64,000 nucleotides of DNA from Methylobacterium terricola (GCF_006151805.1 NZ_VDDA01000004.1:1-64000), one strand, 5' to 3'; counted from the first letter of the stretch, positions 24,863 through 34,257 are shown. The notes: generated from the letters alone by a model not told the origin. Program-made: numbers and translations.

Positions 24863-26430
24863 GAACCTACGACACGCTGATCGTCGGCGCCGGCAGCGCC
24901 GGCTGCGTCCTGGCGGGCCGGCTCAGCGCCGATCCGGCCCGCCGGGTGCTGCTGCTCGAAGCGGGTGGCGAACCGCCGCTCGGCGCCGTCATCCCGTCCG
25001 ACTGGACGAGCCTGTTCGATACCGCGGTCGATTGGGGCTTCCACACCGAGCCGCAGGCGGGCTGCCGCCACCGGCGGATCTTCTGGCCCCGCGGCCGGAT
25101 GCTCGGCGGCTCGGGCTCGCTCAACGCGATGATCTACCTGCGCGGCCTGCCCTCCGACTACGACGGCTGGGAGGCGATGGGCTGCCCCGGCTGGGGCTGG
25201 CGCGACGTGCTGCCGGATTTCCTGGGCACCGAGGACAATCGCCGCTTCGGCAACCACCCGCTCCACGGTACCGGCGGCCCGCTTCCGGTCGAGGATTGCC
25301 CGTTTCGCGACGAGGGCGAGACCCTCTGGCACGAGGCCGCCTTGGCGGCCGGCCACCCGGCGAACCCGGATTTCAACGGCGGCCATCAGGACGGCGTCGG
25401 CTTCTTCCAGCTGACGACGCAGGGCGGCGAGCGCTTCGGCACCAAGCGGGCCTATCTCGATCCGGCGCGGGAGCGGCCGAACCTGACGATCGAGACCGGG
25501 GTGCTCGTCACCCGCATCGTGGTCGAGGGCGGCCGCGCGGTCGGCGTCGAGTACCTGCGCAACGGCCGGCCCGAGCGGGCCTTGGCGGGCCAGGTCGTGC
25601 TCGCGGCCGGCGCCATCGCATCGCCGCATCTCCTGATGCTCTCCGGCATCGGCCCCGCAGACGCCCTTGCGGCCGCGGGCGTCGCGCCGGTGCACGATCT
25701 TCCGGGGGTCGGCCAGGATTTGCAGGACCACCCGGCCATCACCCTCGCCTTCGCGGCCAAGCGCCCGATCGGCCTCGGCGCCCTCGACGCGGCCGAGAGC
25801 TTCGGCCAGTGGCAGGCCCACCGCACCGGCCCGCGCACCTCGAACTGGGCGTCGGCCGGCGGGCACGTCGCCACGAGACCCGGACTCGCGCCCGACCTCC
25901 AGCTCTACGGCATCGCCGCGGCCCACCGCGATTACGGGCGCTTCCTCTATCCGGGATCGGGCTTCACCCTGTTCGCGGTGTTGCAACGGCCGGAGAGCCG
26001 CGGGACGATCCGCCTGCGCTCCGCCGACCCGATCATGGCGCCGGCGATCGACCCGCGCTACCTCTCGGACGAGGGCGGCCGCGACCTCGCCACCCTGGTC
26101 GAGGGCGTGCGGATCAACCGGGCCATCGCGGCGGCCGGGCCGCTCGCCGACGTGATCGCCCGCGAGCTCAGCCCGTCGGCGGAATGCCAGGACGATGCGG
26201 CGATCGCCCAGCACGTGCGCGGCCATCTCGCCTCCCTCTACCACCCGTCGAGCACCTGCCGGATGGGCACCGATCCCGGGGCGGTCGTCGATCCGCACGG
26301 CTTCGCGGTCCACGGCCTCGACGGCCTGTTCGTCGCCGACGCCTCGGTGTTTCCCCGGATGATCTCCGCCAACCTCAACGCGACGGTGATCCTGGTGGCC
26401 GAGCGGGCGGCGCGGGCGCTGGCGGGGTGA
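24859..26430 (+). CDS. GMC-family FAD oxidoreductase (choline dehydrogenase-like)
   Basis: A 523-residue flavoprotein of the glucose-methanol-choline family that oxidises alcohols or amino alcohols. The FAD motif is LIVGAGSAGCVLAGRL (7-22), GMC signature 1 is around RGRMLGGSGSLNAMIYLRG and signature 2 around GAIASPHLLMLSGIGP. The C-terminal active-site region contains YHPSSTCRMG and SANLNATVILVAERAA. The GTG start overlaps the preceding stop codon as GTGA, so it is coupled to the ABM-fold gene. The substrate is unknown; an alcohol moiety of an imported amide would fit. Confidence 0.9.
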   Translation: MRTYDTLIVGAGSAGCVLAGRLSADPARRVLLLEAGGEPPLGAVIPSDWTSLFDTAVDWGFHTEPQAGCRHRRIFWPRGRMLGGSGSLNAMIYLRGLPSDYDGWEAMGCPGWGWRDVLPDFLGTEDNRRFGNHPLHGTGGPLPVEDCPFRDEGETLWHEAALAAGHPANPDFNGGHQDGVGFFQLTTQGGERFGTKRAYLDPARERPNLTIETGVLVTRIVVEGGRAVGVEYLRNGRPERALAGQVVLAAGAIASPHLLMLSGIGPADALAAAGVAPVHDLPGVGQDLQDHPAITLAFAAKRPIGLGALDAAESFGQWQAHRTGPRTSNWASAGGHVATRPGLAPDLQLYGIAAAHRDYGRFLYPGSGFTLFAVLQRPESRGTIRLRSADPIMAPAIDPRYLSDEGGRDLATLVEGVRINRAIAAAGPLADVIARELSPSAECQDDAAIAQHVRGHLASLYHPSSTCRMGTDPGAVVDPHGFAVHGLDGLFVADASVFPRMISANLNATVILVAERAARALAG

Positions 26431-26448
26431 GGATCGACCGGCATCCTC

Positions 26449-26498
26449 CCCCTGTCCCGGATCTCCTTCCGCGATCGCTGTCCTCGTCCGGGAAAGGG
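26449..26498. repeat. Palindromic repeat family A, single unit
   Basis: A single unit, CCCCTGTCCCGG...CCGGGAAAGGG, with the conserved GATCTCCTTCCGC segment. It lies between the convergent GMC oxidoreductase and second amidase genes, 18 bp past one stop and 16 bp before the other, a position suited to bidirectional termination. Confidence 0.82.
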
Positions 26499-26514
26499 CG
26501 TGGTGCCTGATGAT

Positions 26515-27918
26515 TCAGGCCAGACCCGCCGGCCGCCGCGCGTGCCAATCCGTCACCTGCTGGATCGCGTGCCCGGCCTGGCACAACAGCGCCTCCGACA
26601 CATGCGGCCCGACGAGCTGGACGCTCAGGGGAAGCCCGGCCGCATCGATCCCCGCCGGCAGGGTGATGGTCGGGTTGCCGGAGAAATTGAACGGCGCGGT
26701 GAAGCGCAGGATGCGCAGCAGCACCTCCGGATCCTGGCCGAACTCCGCCATCCGGGTCAGGCTCGGGACCGGCACCGGCATGGTCGGCACGAGCAGCAGG
26801 TCGACCTCCTCGAAGAGAGCCGCCAGGGCGCCCGAGAAGGCGAGGCGCTCGTGATAGACCGCGCCGAGCGCCTCGCCGGTGACGGTACGTCCCTCGTCGA
26901 TCAGCCCCGCGAGATCCGGGCCGTATTCCGCGGCCTGCGCCGGATAGGTGTCCCGGTGGGCGAGCGCGGTCTCGACCGCGCAGAACGGGATCCAGCCGCG
27001 CACGAGGTCGTCGGTCGGCGGCATCGCGACCTCACGGATCCGCGCCCCGCACGCGCGCAACGCCGCCTCGATTCCGGCGAGGGCGGCGATCACCTCCGGA
27101 TCGATCCCCTCGGTGACGAAACGCCGGTCGATCCCGACCGTGAGCCCGCGGACCGATCTGCCGGTCGCCGCCAGATAGTCGTCCACGGGCGCCTGCAAAG
27201 CCGTCGGGTCGTGCGGGTCGGCGCCGGCGATGACCCCGAGGATCGCCGCCGCGTCGGCGGCGCTGCGGGCCATCGGGCCGACATGGTCGAGGGAGGCGGC
27301 CAGCGGAAACACCCCGTGGCGGCTGACCCGGCCCCAGGTCGGCTTGATGCCGGTGAGCCCGCAGGTCGCGGAAGGGAAGCGGATCGAGCCGCCGGTATCC
27401 GAGCCGAGCGCGCCGTAGCAGAGACGCGCCGCGGTGGCGGCGCCCGAGCCGGTCGAGGACGAGCCGACCCAGTGGCCGCGGCCCCAGGGGTTGACCGGGC
27501 CCGGATTGTCCGGATGGTGGCTGGTATAGGCGCCCTCGGTCATCGCGAGCTTGCCGAGGATCACCGCCCCGCCCCGCTCCAGCCGCGCGACCACCGTCGC
27601 GTCGGTCTCCGGCACCCGGTCGCGATGGATGGCCGTGCCGGCGCCGGTCGGAGCGAAGCGGGTGTCGCACAGGTCCTTGATGCCGAGGGGCACGCCGTGC
27701 AGCGGGCCGCGGCTGATGCCTGACGCCGTCTCCCGGTCCGCCCGCGCGGCGGCGGAAAGCGCGTGGTCGGCGGTCACGGTGGTGTAGCTGCGGATCTCCC
27801 CGTCCAGGGCCTCGATGCGGGCGAGCATCGCCGTCGTCACCTCGACCGCGCTCACCTGCCGCCGGCGGATCGCCTCGGCGAGGGAGACCAGGGATTCGTC
27901 GTGCAGGGTTGCGGACAT
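26515..27918 (-). CDS. Amidase-signature family amidase
   Basis: A 467-residue amidase of the amidase-signature family (GatA-like fold), cytoplasmic. The triad is K81 (GIKDLCD), a serine in GSSSTGSG (152-159) and S178 (GSDTGGSIR). Unlike the amidase at 23040 it lacks the N-terminal extension, so the two are distinct paralogues. GatA itself is unlikely because no GatB or GatC gene is nearby. It is transcribed away from an AraC regulator gene across a 217-bp gap. The substrate is unknown; indole-acetamide, lactam or ureido amides are all within the family range. Confidence 0.88.
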   Translation of the reverse strand: MSATLHDESLVSLAEAIRRRQVSAVEVTTAMLARIEALDGEIRSYTTVTADHALSAAARADRETASGISRGPLHGVPLGIKDLCDTRFAPTGAGTAIHRDRVPETDATVVARLERGGAVILGKLAMTEGAYTSHHPDNPGPVNPWGRGHWVGSSSTGSGAATAARLCYGALGSDTGGSIRFPSATCGLTGIKPTWGRVSRHGVFPLAASLDHVGPMARSAADAAAILGVIAGADPHDPTALQAPVDDYLAATGRSVRGLTVGIDRRFVTEGIDPEVIAALAGIEAALRACGARIREVAMPPTDDLVRGWIPFCAVETALAHRDTYPAQAAEYGPDLAGLIDEGRTVTGEALGAVYHERLAFSGALAALFEEVDLLLVPTMPVPVPSLTRMAEFGQDPEVLLRILRFTAPFNFSGNPTITLPAGIDAAGLPLSVQLVGPHVSEALLCQAGHAIQQVTDWHARRPAGLA

Positions 27919-28135
27919 CGTGGGCCTCCCGCCTCCGTCGGTCGCATCCTCCCAACCCGCCGGGCGCCCGTCTTGCTCCGACGGGTCATGGCGCTTGGCC
28001 TGTGATCGTCAGCCGTTGCCCGTGTCTGGCATCGGCATTGCTTGCGGACACGCGGATGCGAGTCGCGTCACGGGGGTCGCTCGATGGCGACGGACCCCCC
28101 GGACCCGCGCCGCGACAATGCCGGAGGGACCCGTC

Positions 28136-29125
28136 ATGGCCTCGCTCAACGTCTCGCCGCCATCGCCTGCGTCCCCGCCCGCCGCGATCACCACCTTCGA
28201 CACCAACGTGCTGGCCGAGAAGTACCGCTTCTCCTACTGGCGCGACGCGATCTGCGCCCACTTGAGCCCGTCGGAGACGACGCGGATGGGCCCCGAGCAG
28301 CCCTTCGCGGCGCGGATGCGCAAGGTCGCCCTCGGCAAGGTGAATGTCTGCGACATCCGGTTCTCGCCGATGGCGAGCCGGCGCGACGCCGCCTGCCTGC
28401 GGCGCATGCCGGACGACGACGTGTTCGTGGCGCTGATGAAGACCGGCACCGGCCGGCTGGTCCAGGACGACCGCTGCGCCCTGGCCTCGGTCGGCGATCT
28501 GGTGATCTACGATTCCGCCCGGCCGTTCCTGTGGGAGTTCGAGCAGGACACGCGGATGATCATCGCCCGCATCGCGCGGCGGCAGATGGCCTCGCGGCTG
28601 CCAGACCTGGCCCATCTCGCGGCCCGGATCATCCGGCCCGACCAGCCGCTCGCCTCGACCATCGCCCACACCATGACCGACATCGTCGCGCTCGAGGCGC
28701 CCTTGAGCGAGAGCTGCTCGCAGCGCCTCGGCAGCTCGTTCCTCGAGCTGCTCGCCGCCTCGCTGGAGGCGAGCCTGACCGCGCCCGGGCGCCGGGTCGC
28801 CGACGAGGACCTGGTGCGCCAGGCCAAGACCTTCCTCCTCGCCCATATCGAGGATCCCGACCTCGACCTCGCCACGGTGGCGAACCGCCTCGGCGTGTCG
28901 CTGCGCACCCTCTGCCGCGCCTTCGCGGCGGACGGCACCACGGCGATCCGCTGGCTGTGGCAGCAGCGGCTCGAACTGGCCCACCGGCTGCTCGCGGAGG
29001 GCCAGGCCCGCAATGTCGGGCAGGTGGTGATGCAGTGCGGCTTCAGCGACTTCTCGCATTTCAGCCGCGCCTTCAAGAAGGCCTACGGGGTGATGCCGAA
29101 ATCGGTGCTGCGGGCCGCGGGCTGA
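28136..29125 (+). CDS. AraC-family transcriptional regulator
   Basis: A 329-residue regulator with an N-terminal AraC_binding_2-type sensor domain (about 20-200; YDSARPFLWEFEQDTRMIIA is typical) and a C-terminal double helix-turn-helix (about 225-325; LATVANRLGVSLRTLCRAFA and VVMQCGFSDFSHFSRAFKKAYG). The ATG at 28136 has GGAGGGA about 7 nt upstream; an in-frame ATG six codons earlier is possible. It is divergent from the amidase gene and probably regulates it. Confidence 0.88.
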   Translation: MASLNVSPPSPASPPAAITTFDTNVLAEKYRFSYWRDAICAHLSPSETTRMGPEQPFAARMRKVALGKVNVCDIRFSPMASRRDAACLRRMPDDDVFVALMKTGTGRLVQDDRCALASVGDLVIYDSARPFLWEFEQDTRMIIARIARRQMASRLPDLAHLAARIIRPDQPLASTIAHTMTDIVALEAPLSESCSQRLGSSFLELLAASLEASLTAPGRRVADEDLVRQAKTFLLAHIEDPDLDLATVANRLGVSLRTLCRAFAADGTTAIRWLWQQRLELAHRLLAEGQARNVGQVVMQCGFSDFSHFSRAFKKAYGVMPKSVLRAAG

Positions 29126-29132
29126 ACGCCCC

Positions 29133-29456
29133 TCACCCGCGGGGCGCCAGCACGATCAAAGCCGCCCCGGCGAGGCACAGGACGGCGCCGGCGCAATCGA
29201 ACCGGTCCGGCCGCTGCCCCTCCGCGGCCCACAGCCAGAGCAGCGACGCCGCGATGTAGATCCCGCCATAGGCCGCGAAGGCCCGACCGGCGGCATCCGC
29301 CTCGATGAGCGCCAGCAGGAACGCGAAGGCGCCGAGCGCCAGAACCCCCGGCACCAGCCACCAGGACGAGGCGCCGAGCCGCCACCAGGCCCAGACCGAG
29401 AAGCACCCGGCGATCTCGGCGAGCGCGGCCGCCGCGTAGAGGAGGAAAGTCGGCAT
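29133..29456 (-). CDS. YnfA/UPF0060-family small membrane protein
   Basis: A 107-residue inner-membrane protein with four hydrophobic helices. The start [19 protein letters not shown] and the [20 protein letters not shown] segment are family landmarks; length is the usual 105-110. The family resembles small-multidrug-resistance transporters in fold, and its function is poorly known. The ATG at 29456 replaces an in-frame ATG 12 codons earlier because the family begins at MPTF. Its stop lies 7 bp from the convergent AraC stop. Confidence 0.87.
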   Translation of the reverse strand: MPTFLLYAAAALAEIAGCFSVWAWWRLGASSWWLVPGVLALGAFAFLLALIEADAAGRAFAAYGGIYIAASLLWLWAAEGQRPDRFDCAGAVLCLAGAALIVLAPRG

Positions 29457-29495
29457 GGCGCGGCTTCTCCCACGCCATGCCGCAACTGGCAAAGG

Positions 29496-30494
29496 TCAGG
29501 CGCGCCGCTTGATCAGCGCCGCTGCCGCGAGGCCGACGCCGGCCATCACCGCGCCGGTGGTGAGCGGGTGGAGCTTCGCCCGCGTGTAGGTGCTGGTGTG
29601 GCGCACCATCCCCGGATAGTCGCCGCGGACGTGGCCACCCTGCGTCGGCCGGTGGAGGGCGCCGTTCGGGTCGCGCGGCGGCTCGGCGCGGAGCTGCTGG
29701 CCGGCCATCAGGCCGCCGAGCCGGTCGAAGGTGCCGGGCGCCAGCTTCTTGAACCCGGTCATGGCCCGGCCGGCGCCGCCGACGATGATCTCGCGCTGCG
29801 GATGGACCGCCGCGTGCAGGATCGCGTGGGCGACCTCGTCCGGATGGTAGACCGGCGGCGGCAGCGACGGCTCGCGGTCGAGGTAGTTGCGGGCGTGCTG
29901 CGGGAACGGGGTGTCGATCGCCGCCGGCTTGATCAGCGTCACCGAGACGGGAGCCCGGTCGATCTCCAGCTCGGCCCGGAGCGCGTCGGTAAAGCCGCGG
30001 ATCGCGTGCTTGCTCGCCGAGTACATGCCTTGCAGCGGAATCGCGAGATCGGAGGCGATGCTGCCGAGATTGATGATCGCGCCGCCGCGCCGGCGCAGGT
30101 GCGGAGCGGCCACCAGCGAGCCGTAGACCACGCCCCAGAAATTGGTCTGGAACAGGCGGTCGTGGTCCTCGTCCGAGATCTCCTCCAGGCGGCCATAGAT
30201 CGAGATGCCGGCATCGTTGACCCAGGTGTCGAACCCGCCGAAGCGCTGCACCGCCTTGTCGGCGATGGCCTGCACGTCCTCGCGCCGCCCGACATCGGCG
30301 ACGACATGGGTCGCCTCGCCGCCCGCCGCCTCGATCTCCTCCTGGATCGTCGCCAGCGCCTCGGCGTTGCGCGAGGCGAGCACGACCCGGGCGCCGGCCC
30401 GCGCCGCCATCCGGGCCGTCGCGAGCCCGATGCCGCTGGAGCCGCCGGTGATGACGATCACCTGCTCGCCGAGGGGCTTGTGCGCGTGGCTCAT
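29496..30494 (-). CDS. Short-chain dehydrogenase/reductase with C-terminal membrane anchor
   Basis: A 332-residue SDR. The cofactor motif is TGGSSGIG (16-23), the active-site region includes NDAG and the YSASK tetrad (Tyr and Lys). Unlike classical 250-residue SDRs it has a C-terminal extension of about 80 residues ending in a hydrophobic segment (TTGAVMAGVGLAAAALIK), suggesting attachment to the inner membrane. A GGAGGATT ribosome-binding region precedes the ATG at 30494. The YnfA-family gene follows after 39 bp. The substrate is unknown. Confidence 0.88.
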   Translation of the reverse strand: MSHAHKPLGEQVIVITGGSSGIGLATARMAARAGARVVLASRNAEALATIQEEIEAAGGEATHVVADVGRREDVQAIADKAVQRFGGFDTWVNDAGISIYGRLEEISDEDHDRLFQTNFWGVVYGSLVAAPHLRRRGGAIINLGSIASDLAIPLQGMYSASKHAIRGFTDALRAELEIDRAPVSVTLIKPAAIDTPFPQHARNYLDREPSLPPPVYHPDEVAHAILHAAVHPQREIIVGGAGRAMTGFKKLAPGTFDRLGGLMAGQQLRAEPPRDPNGALHRPTQGGHVRGDYPGMVRHTSTYTRAKLHPLTTGAVMAGVGLAAAALIKRRA

Positions 30495-30612
30495 GGAATC
30501 CTCCGTACGGGGTAGGGGTATCCAGGCGCTAACGATGACGGGCGCGCTTCGTTCATTCAGGGGAGGCGGGGCGGAGACGTGGGGTGTTCCACCACCGGTG
30601 GTCCCACCCTCC

Positions 30613-30783
30613 CCCTTTCCCGGACGACTGGAGCGCCAGCGGAAGGAGATCCGGGAACCAGCACGAAAACTCGCGAAGCGTCTGCTTGTCTGCAACGGTG
30701 CAAAGATGGAACCGCTTCGCGGCGAGTCTCAGGTCTCGATCCCGGATCTCCTTCCGCTGGCGCGCCAGTCGTCCGGGAAAGGG
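30613..30783. repeat. Palindromic repeat family A, inverted pair in a 526-bp gap
   Basis: The gap 30495-31020 between the divergent SDR and ABC genes holds two family A units in opposite orientation, 30613-30657 and 30740-30783, spaced by about 80 bp. The right unit is nearly the reverse complement of the left. The spacer again contains GCGAAGCG and CGCTTCGCG. The rest of the gap (30784-31020) has no recognised gene; it must hold the promoter of the ABC operon. Confidence 0.85.
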
Positions 30784-31020
30784 CGTGGCGTCTTTCTGGA
30801 TGAGGGCTCGGTTTGACCCTGGATGGACCGCGATTCCCCTCAAGCGACCAGCCTCACGATCACCCCGCCCCCACCCATCCCATATCTCGAACCTCTGACA
30901 CGACCCCGAACAAGCTATTGGACAGCGGCGCCCCGCACCCGCATGATCCGCCCCGCGGCGAGGCCCCCGACGCCAATCTTCAGAGGGGCCCGCACGCGCG
31001 AGAAGTCAGGGAGGAAACCG

Positions 31021-32361
31021 ATGGCAGGGACGGGTCGTGCCGGGATGGTCACGCGGCGCGAGGCGCTGATCGGCGCGGGCGCTGCTGGGGCGAGCCTGAT
31101 GCTGCCGGGCGGTTCTCCTCTGGCGCAAGGGGCGAAGCCGGCGGAGATCAAGGTCGGCATCGCCACCTACCTGTCGGGCCCGGCCAGCGTGTTCGGCGTG
31201 CCCGGCCGCCAGACCGCCGAGATGCTGTTCGACGAGATCAACGCCGCCGGCGGCATCGCCGGAATCAAGGTGCGGCCGATCTTCGTCGACGAGGGCCCGG
31301 GCGTCGACCACGTCGTCGGAGAGTACCGCCGGCTGGTGCAGTCGGAAGGGGTGCACCTGATCTTCGCGGCGATCTCGTCGGCCGATTGCATCGCCTGCGC
31401 GCCGCTCTCCGACGAGCTGAAGCGCCCGACGCTTCTCTGGGATTGCGGCACCCAGCGCATCTTCGAGGATAACCGCTACTCGTACGCCTTCCGCACCCAG
31501 GCCAACGCCACGCCGGAGATCCTGTCGGCGCTCCTCTACCTCCTGAAGGTGAAGCCCGACTTCAAGTCGATCGCGGTGATCAACCAGGACTATGCCTGGG
31601 GCCGGGATTCCTGGGACATCTTCCGGACGGCGATGAACACCCTGAAGCCCGGGGTGAAGGTCTCGGCCGAGCTGTTCCCGCGCTTCGGCGCCACCGATTT
31701 CTCGACCGAGATCACCCGCGTGCTGGCGCTCCGGCCCGACGTGGTTCTCTCGACCTCCTGGGGCGGCGACCTCGACGCGCTGATCCGCCAGGCCTCGGAC
31801 CGCAAGCTGTTCGAGCGCTCGACCTTCGTGATGCCCCTCGCCGAATCCTCGCTCCAGCGGGTCGGCAAGGCGCTGCCGGCCGGCCACATCGTCGGCGCGC
31901 GCGGCGACCACTGGTTCCTGCACCCCTCGCCGGCCGATCCCGAGCGGCTGAAGCGGTTCAGCGACACCTACAAGGCCAAGTACAATGCCTGGCCGATCTA
32001 TCCGTGCTTCCACATGGCGCAGGCCGTCTCGGCGATGAAGGCCGGCATCGAGAAGGCGGTGGCGGCGAAGGGCGGCGGCTGGCCGAGCGATGCGGAGCTG
32101 GCGGCCGCCTTCAAGGGCCTCGAATTCCCCTCGCCCACTGCCAGCGTGCGGATCCGCGAGGACGGCCAGGGGCTGGAGAACCAGCTCATCGGCACGACGA
32201 TGCACTCCGAAAAGTACCCGTTCCCGGTGCTCACCGACATGATCGTCTTCCCGGCCGAGACCGTGACGACGCCGGTCGGCCAGAAGAGCGCCGACTGGCT
32301 GAAGACGCTGACCCCCGACATGGTGGGCAAGCTCCCGCAGGCGCAGGCCTTCAAGAGCTGA
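31021..32361 (+). CDS. Branched-chain amino-acid-type ABC substrate-binding protein
   Basis: A 446-residue periplasmic binding protein (Peripla_BP_6). The twin-arginine-like leader is TRREALIGAGAAGASLMLPG, and the mature domain opens EIKVGIATYLSGPASVFGVPGR. The ATG at 31021 has GGGAGG upstream; the frame extends further left without support. The stop overlaps the permease ATG by one base (TGATG). Unlike LivJ, it has long insertions, and the ligand may be an aromatic or carboxylic acid rather than leucine. Confidence 0.87.
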   Translation: MAGTGRAGMVTRREALIGAGAAGASLMLPGGSPLAQGAKPAEIKVGIATYLSGPASVFGVPGRQTAEMLFDEINAAGGIAGIKVRPIFVDEGPGVDHVVGEYRRLVQSEGVHLIFAAISSADCIACAPLSDELKRPTLLWDCGTQRIFEDNRYSYAFRTQANATPEILSALLYLLKVKPDFKSIAVINQDYAWGRDSWDIFRTAMNTLKPGVKVSAELFPRFGATDFSTEITRVLALRPDVVLSTSWGGDLDALIRQASDRKLFERSTFVMPLAESSLQRVGKALPAGHIVGARGDHWFLHPSPADPERLKRFSDTYKAKYNAWPIYPCFHMAQAVSAMKAGIEKAVAAKGGGWPSDAELAAAFKGLEFPSPTASVRIREDGQGLENQLIGTTMHSEKYPFPVLTDMIVFPAETVTTPVGQKSADWLKTLTPDMVGKLPQAQAFKS

Positions 32362-33293
32362 TGGCCTGGTTGTCGGAGAACGGGATCCTCGTCGGGCTCG
32401 CCTTGCTCGACGGGCTGTCCTACGCCGCCGCCGTCTTCATGGTGGCGGTGGGGCTGAACCTGGTGTTCGGCGTGCTGCGGGTGCTCAACGTGGCGCATGG
32501 CAGCCTCTACGCCATCGGCGGCTACGCGGCGGCGTCGATCGGGCTGTTCGCCGCCTCCCTCGGCGCGCCGCCCTGGCTCGGCCTGCCGATCCTGCTCGCG
32601 GCTGCCGTGCTCGTCGGCGTCGCGCTCGGGCCGGTGATCGAGCGGCTGTTGCTGCGCCGGATGCAGGACCGCGAGCCGGTGCTGCAGCTTCTCGTCACCT
32701 TCGCGCTGTTCATGATCCTGGAGGACCTGCAGAAGCTGGTCTGGGGCGTGCAGCCGGTGGTGTTCGACGCGCCGCTGAAATGGCTCGGCACCGTCGACGT
32801 GCCCTTCGGCACGGATGTCATCCCGTTCACCGCCTACCAGCTCTACGTGCTGCCGGGCGTGGCGCTCGCCACCCTCGCCATCCTCGCCTACGTCCTGCGC
32901 TACACGCTCACCGGCCGGATGGTCGTCGCGGTCACGGTCGACCGCGAGGCGGCCCGCGCCATGGGGATCGACGCCGCCAAGGTGACGATGCTGACCTTCA
33001 CGGTCGGCGCCGCGCTGGCGGCCCTCGGCGGCGCGCTCGCCGCGCCCACCGTGTCGCTGGTGCCGGGCGTCGGCGCCTCGACCATCGTGCTCTCCTTCGC
33101 GGTCGTCGCGACCGCCGGCCTCGGCCAGATCGAGGGGGCGGCGGTGGCGGCCCTCCTCATCGGCCTCGGCCGCTCCTTCGCGGTCTACGTCGCGCCGGAA
33201 TTCGAGGTGGTGGTGCCCTACGCCATCATGGTGGCGGTGCTGCTGTTCCGGCCGCAGGGGCTGTTCGGCGTGGCGGAGACCCGGCGGATATGA
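32361..33293 (+). CDS. Branched-chain-type ABC permease (LivH-like)
   Basis: A 310-residue inner-membrane permease. FGVLRVLNVAHGSLYAIGGY (about 36-55) and the coupling loop VDREAARAMGIDAAKVTMLTFTVGAALAALGGAL are family landmarks. It is translationally coupled to the binding-protein gene by a one-base stop/start overlap. The LivM-like gene follows after 31 bp. Confidence 0.91.
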   Translation: MAWLSENGILVGLALLDGLSYAAAVFMVAVGLNLVFGVLRVLNVAHGSLYAIGGYAAASIGLFAASLGAPPWLGLPILLAAAVLVGVALGPVIERLLLRRMQDREPVLQLLVTFALFMILEDLQKLVWGVQPVVFDAPLKWLGTVDVPFGTDVIPFTAYQLYVLPGVALATLAILAYVLRYTLTGRMVVAVTVDREAARAMGIDAAKVTMLTFTVGAALAALGGALAAPTVSLVPGVGASTIVLSFAVVATAGLGQIEGAAVAALLIGLGRSFAVYVAPEFEVVVPYAIMVAVLLFRPQGLFGVAETRRI

Positions 33294-33324
33294 CCTGCGC
33301 TCTCATGGAAGGAGGAGCCGCGCG

Positions 33325-34257
33325 ATGACCCGCCGCTCCGAGACCCTGCTCGCCTTCGCGGGCGCCGCCCTGATCCTCGTCCTCGCCTACGCGGTGCCGT
33401 GGCTGCGCTTCGTCCTCACCATCGCGCTCGCCAAGGGGCTGGCGGTGCTCGGCATCCTGCTCTTGCTGCGGGCCGGCCAGGTCAGCTTCGGCCACGCGCT
33501 CTACCTCGCGCTCGCCGCCTACACGGTGGCGTTCGGGGCGGTGGTGGTGCCGGAAGCCTTGCTGCTGCTCCCCGCCGCAGGCCTGCTCGCCGGTCTCGTC
33601 GGCCTGCTGATCGGCCTGTTCGTGGTGCGCTACCGCGAGATCTTCTTCGGCATGCTGAATCTCGCGCTCAGCATGGTGTTCTACTCGGTGCTGGAGAAGT
33701 TCTACGCGCTCACCCACGGCGCCGACGGCATCCGGCTCCCGCCCGTCACCTTCCTGGGCCAGCCGCTCGCCGGCGAGGCGGGCGAGTGGATCGTGCTCGG
33801 CATGGCCCTCGTCCTGGCGCTCGCCTGCGGCGCCCTGGTGCGGGTGGCGCTCGCTTCGCCGCTCGGCGAGGCGCTCGCCGGCATCAAGACCCGCGAGACC
33901 CGGCTCGACTTCATGGGCGTGTCGCCGAAGCGCGTGCTGCTCGCGGCCTACGTCGCCTCCGCCGTGATGGCGGGATTGGCCGGCGCGATCATCGCGCTCA
34001 CCACCCGGCACGTCACCCCGGCCTTGAGCTACTGGACGACCTCGGGGGAGCTCGTCTTCATCGCGATCCTCGGCGGGGCCGGCAGCGTGATCGGGCCGTT
34101 CCTGGGGGCTGCGGCCTACGAGCTGACCCGGGTCTACGCCGCGGCGACCTTCGCCAATGCCTGGCAGATGGTGCTCGGCCTCGTGCTGCTGGGCGTCATC
34201 GTGTTCGCGCCGGGCGGGATCTGGGGAATGATCACCAGCCGCAGGAGGGCCGCATGA
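33325..34257 (+). CDS. Branched-chain-type ABC permease (LivM-like)
   Basis: A 310-residue inner-membrane permease with a strong GGAAGGAGG ribosome-binding region. VSFGHALYLALAAYTVAFGA and the coupling loop IKTRETRLDFMGVSPKRVLLAAYVASAVMAGLAGAI identify the LivM family. Its stop overlaps the ATPase start as ATGA (34254-34257). Confidence 0.91.
   Translation: MTRRSETLLAFAGAALILVLAYAVPWLRFVLTIALAKGLAVLGILLLLRAGQVSFGHALYLALAAYTVAFGAVVVPEALLLLPAAGLLAGLVGLLIGLFVVRYREIFFGMLNLALSMVFYSVLEKFYALTHGADGIRLPPVTFLGQPLAGEAGEWIVLGMALVLALACGALVRVALASPLGEALAGIKTRETRLDFMGVSPKRVLLAAYVASAVMAGLAGAIIALTTRHVTPALSYWTTSGELVFIAILGGAGSVIGPFLGAAAYELTRVYAAATFANAWQMVLGLVLLGVIVFAPGGIWGMITSRRRAA

Noticed and set aside
26515..27918. 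Glutamyl-tRNA(Gln) amidotransferase subunit A
   Set aside because: The fold and triad fit, but gatB and gatC are absent and the context is catabolic, so it was called a general amidase.
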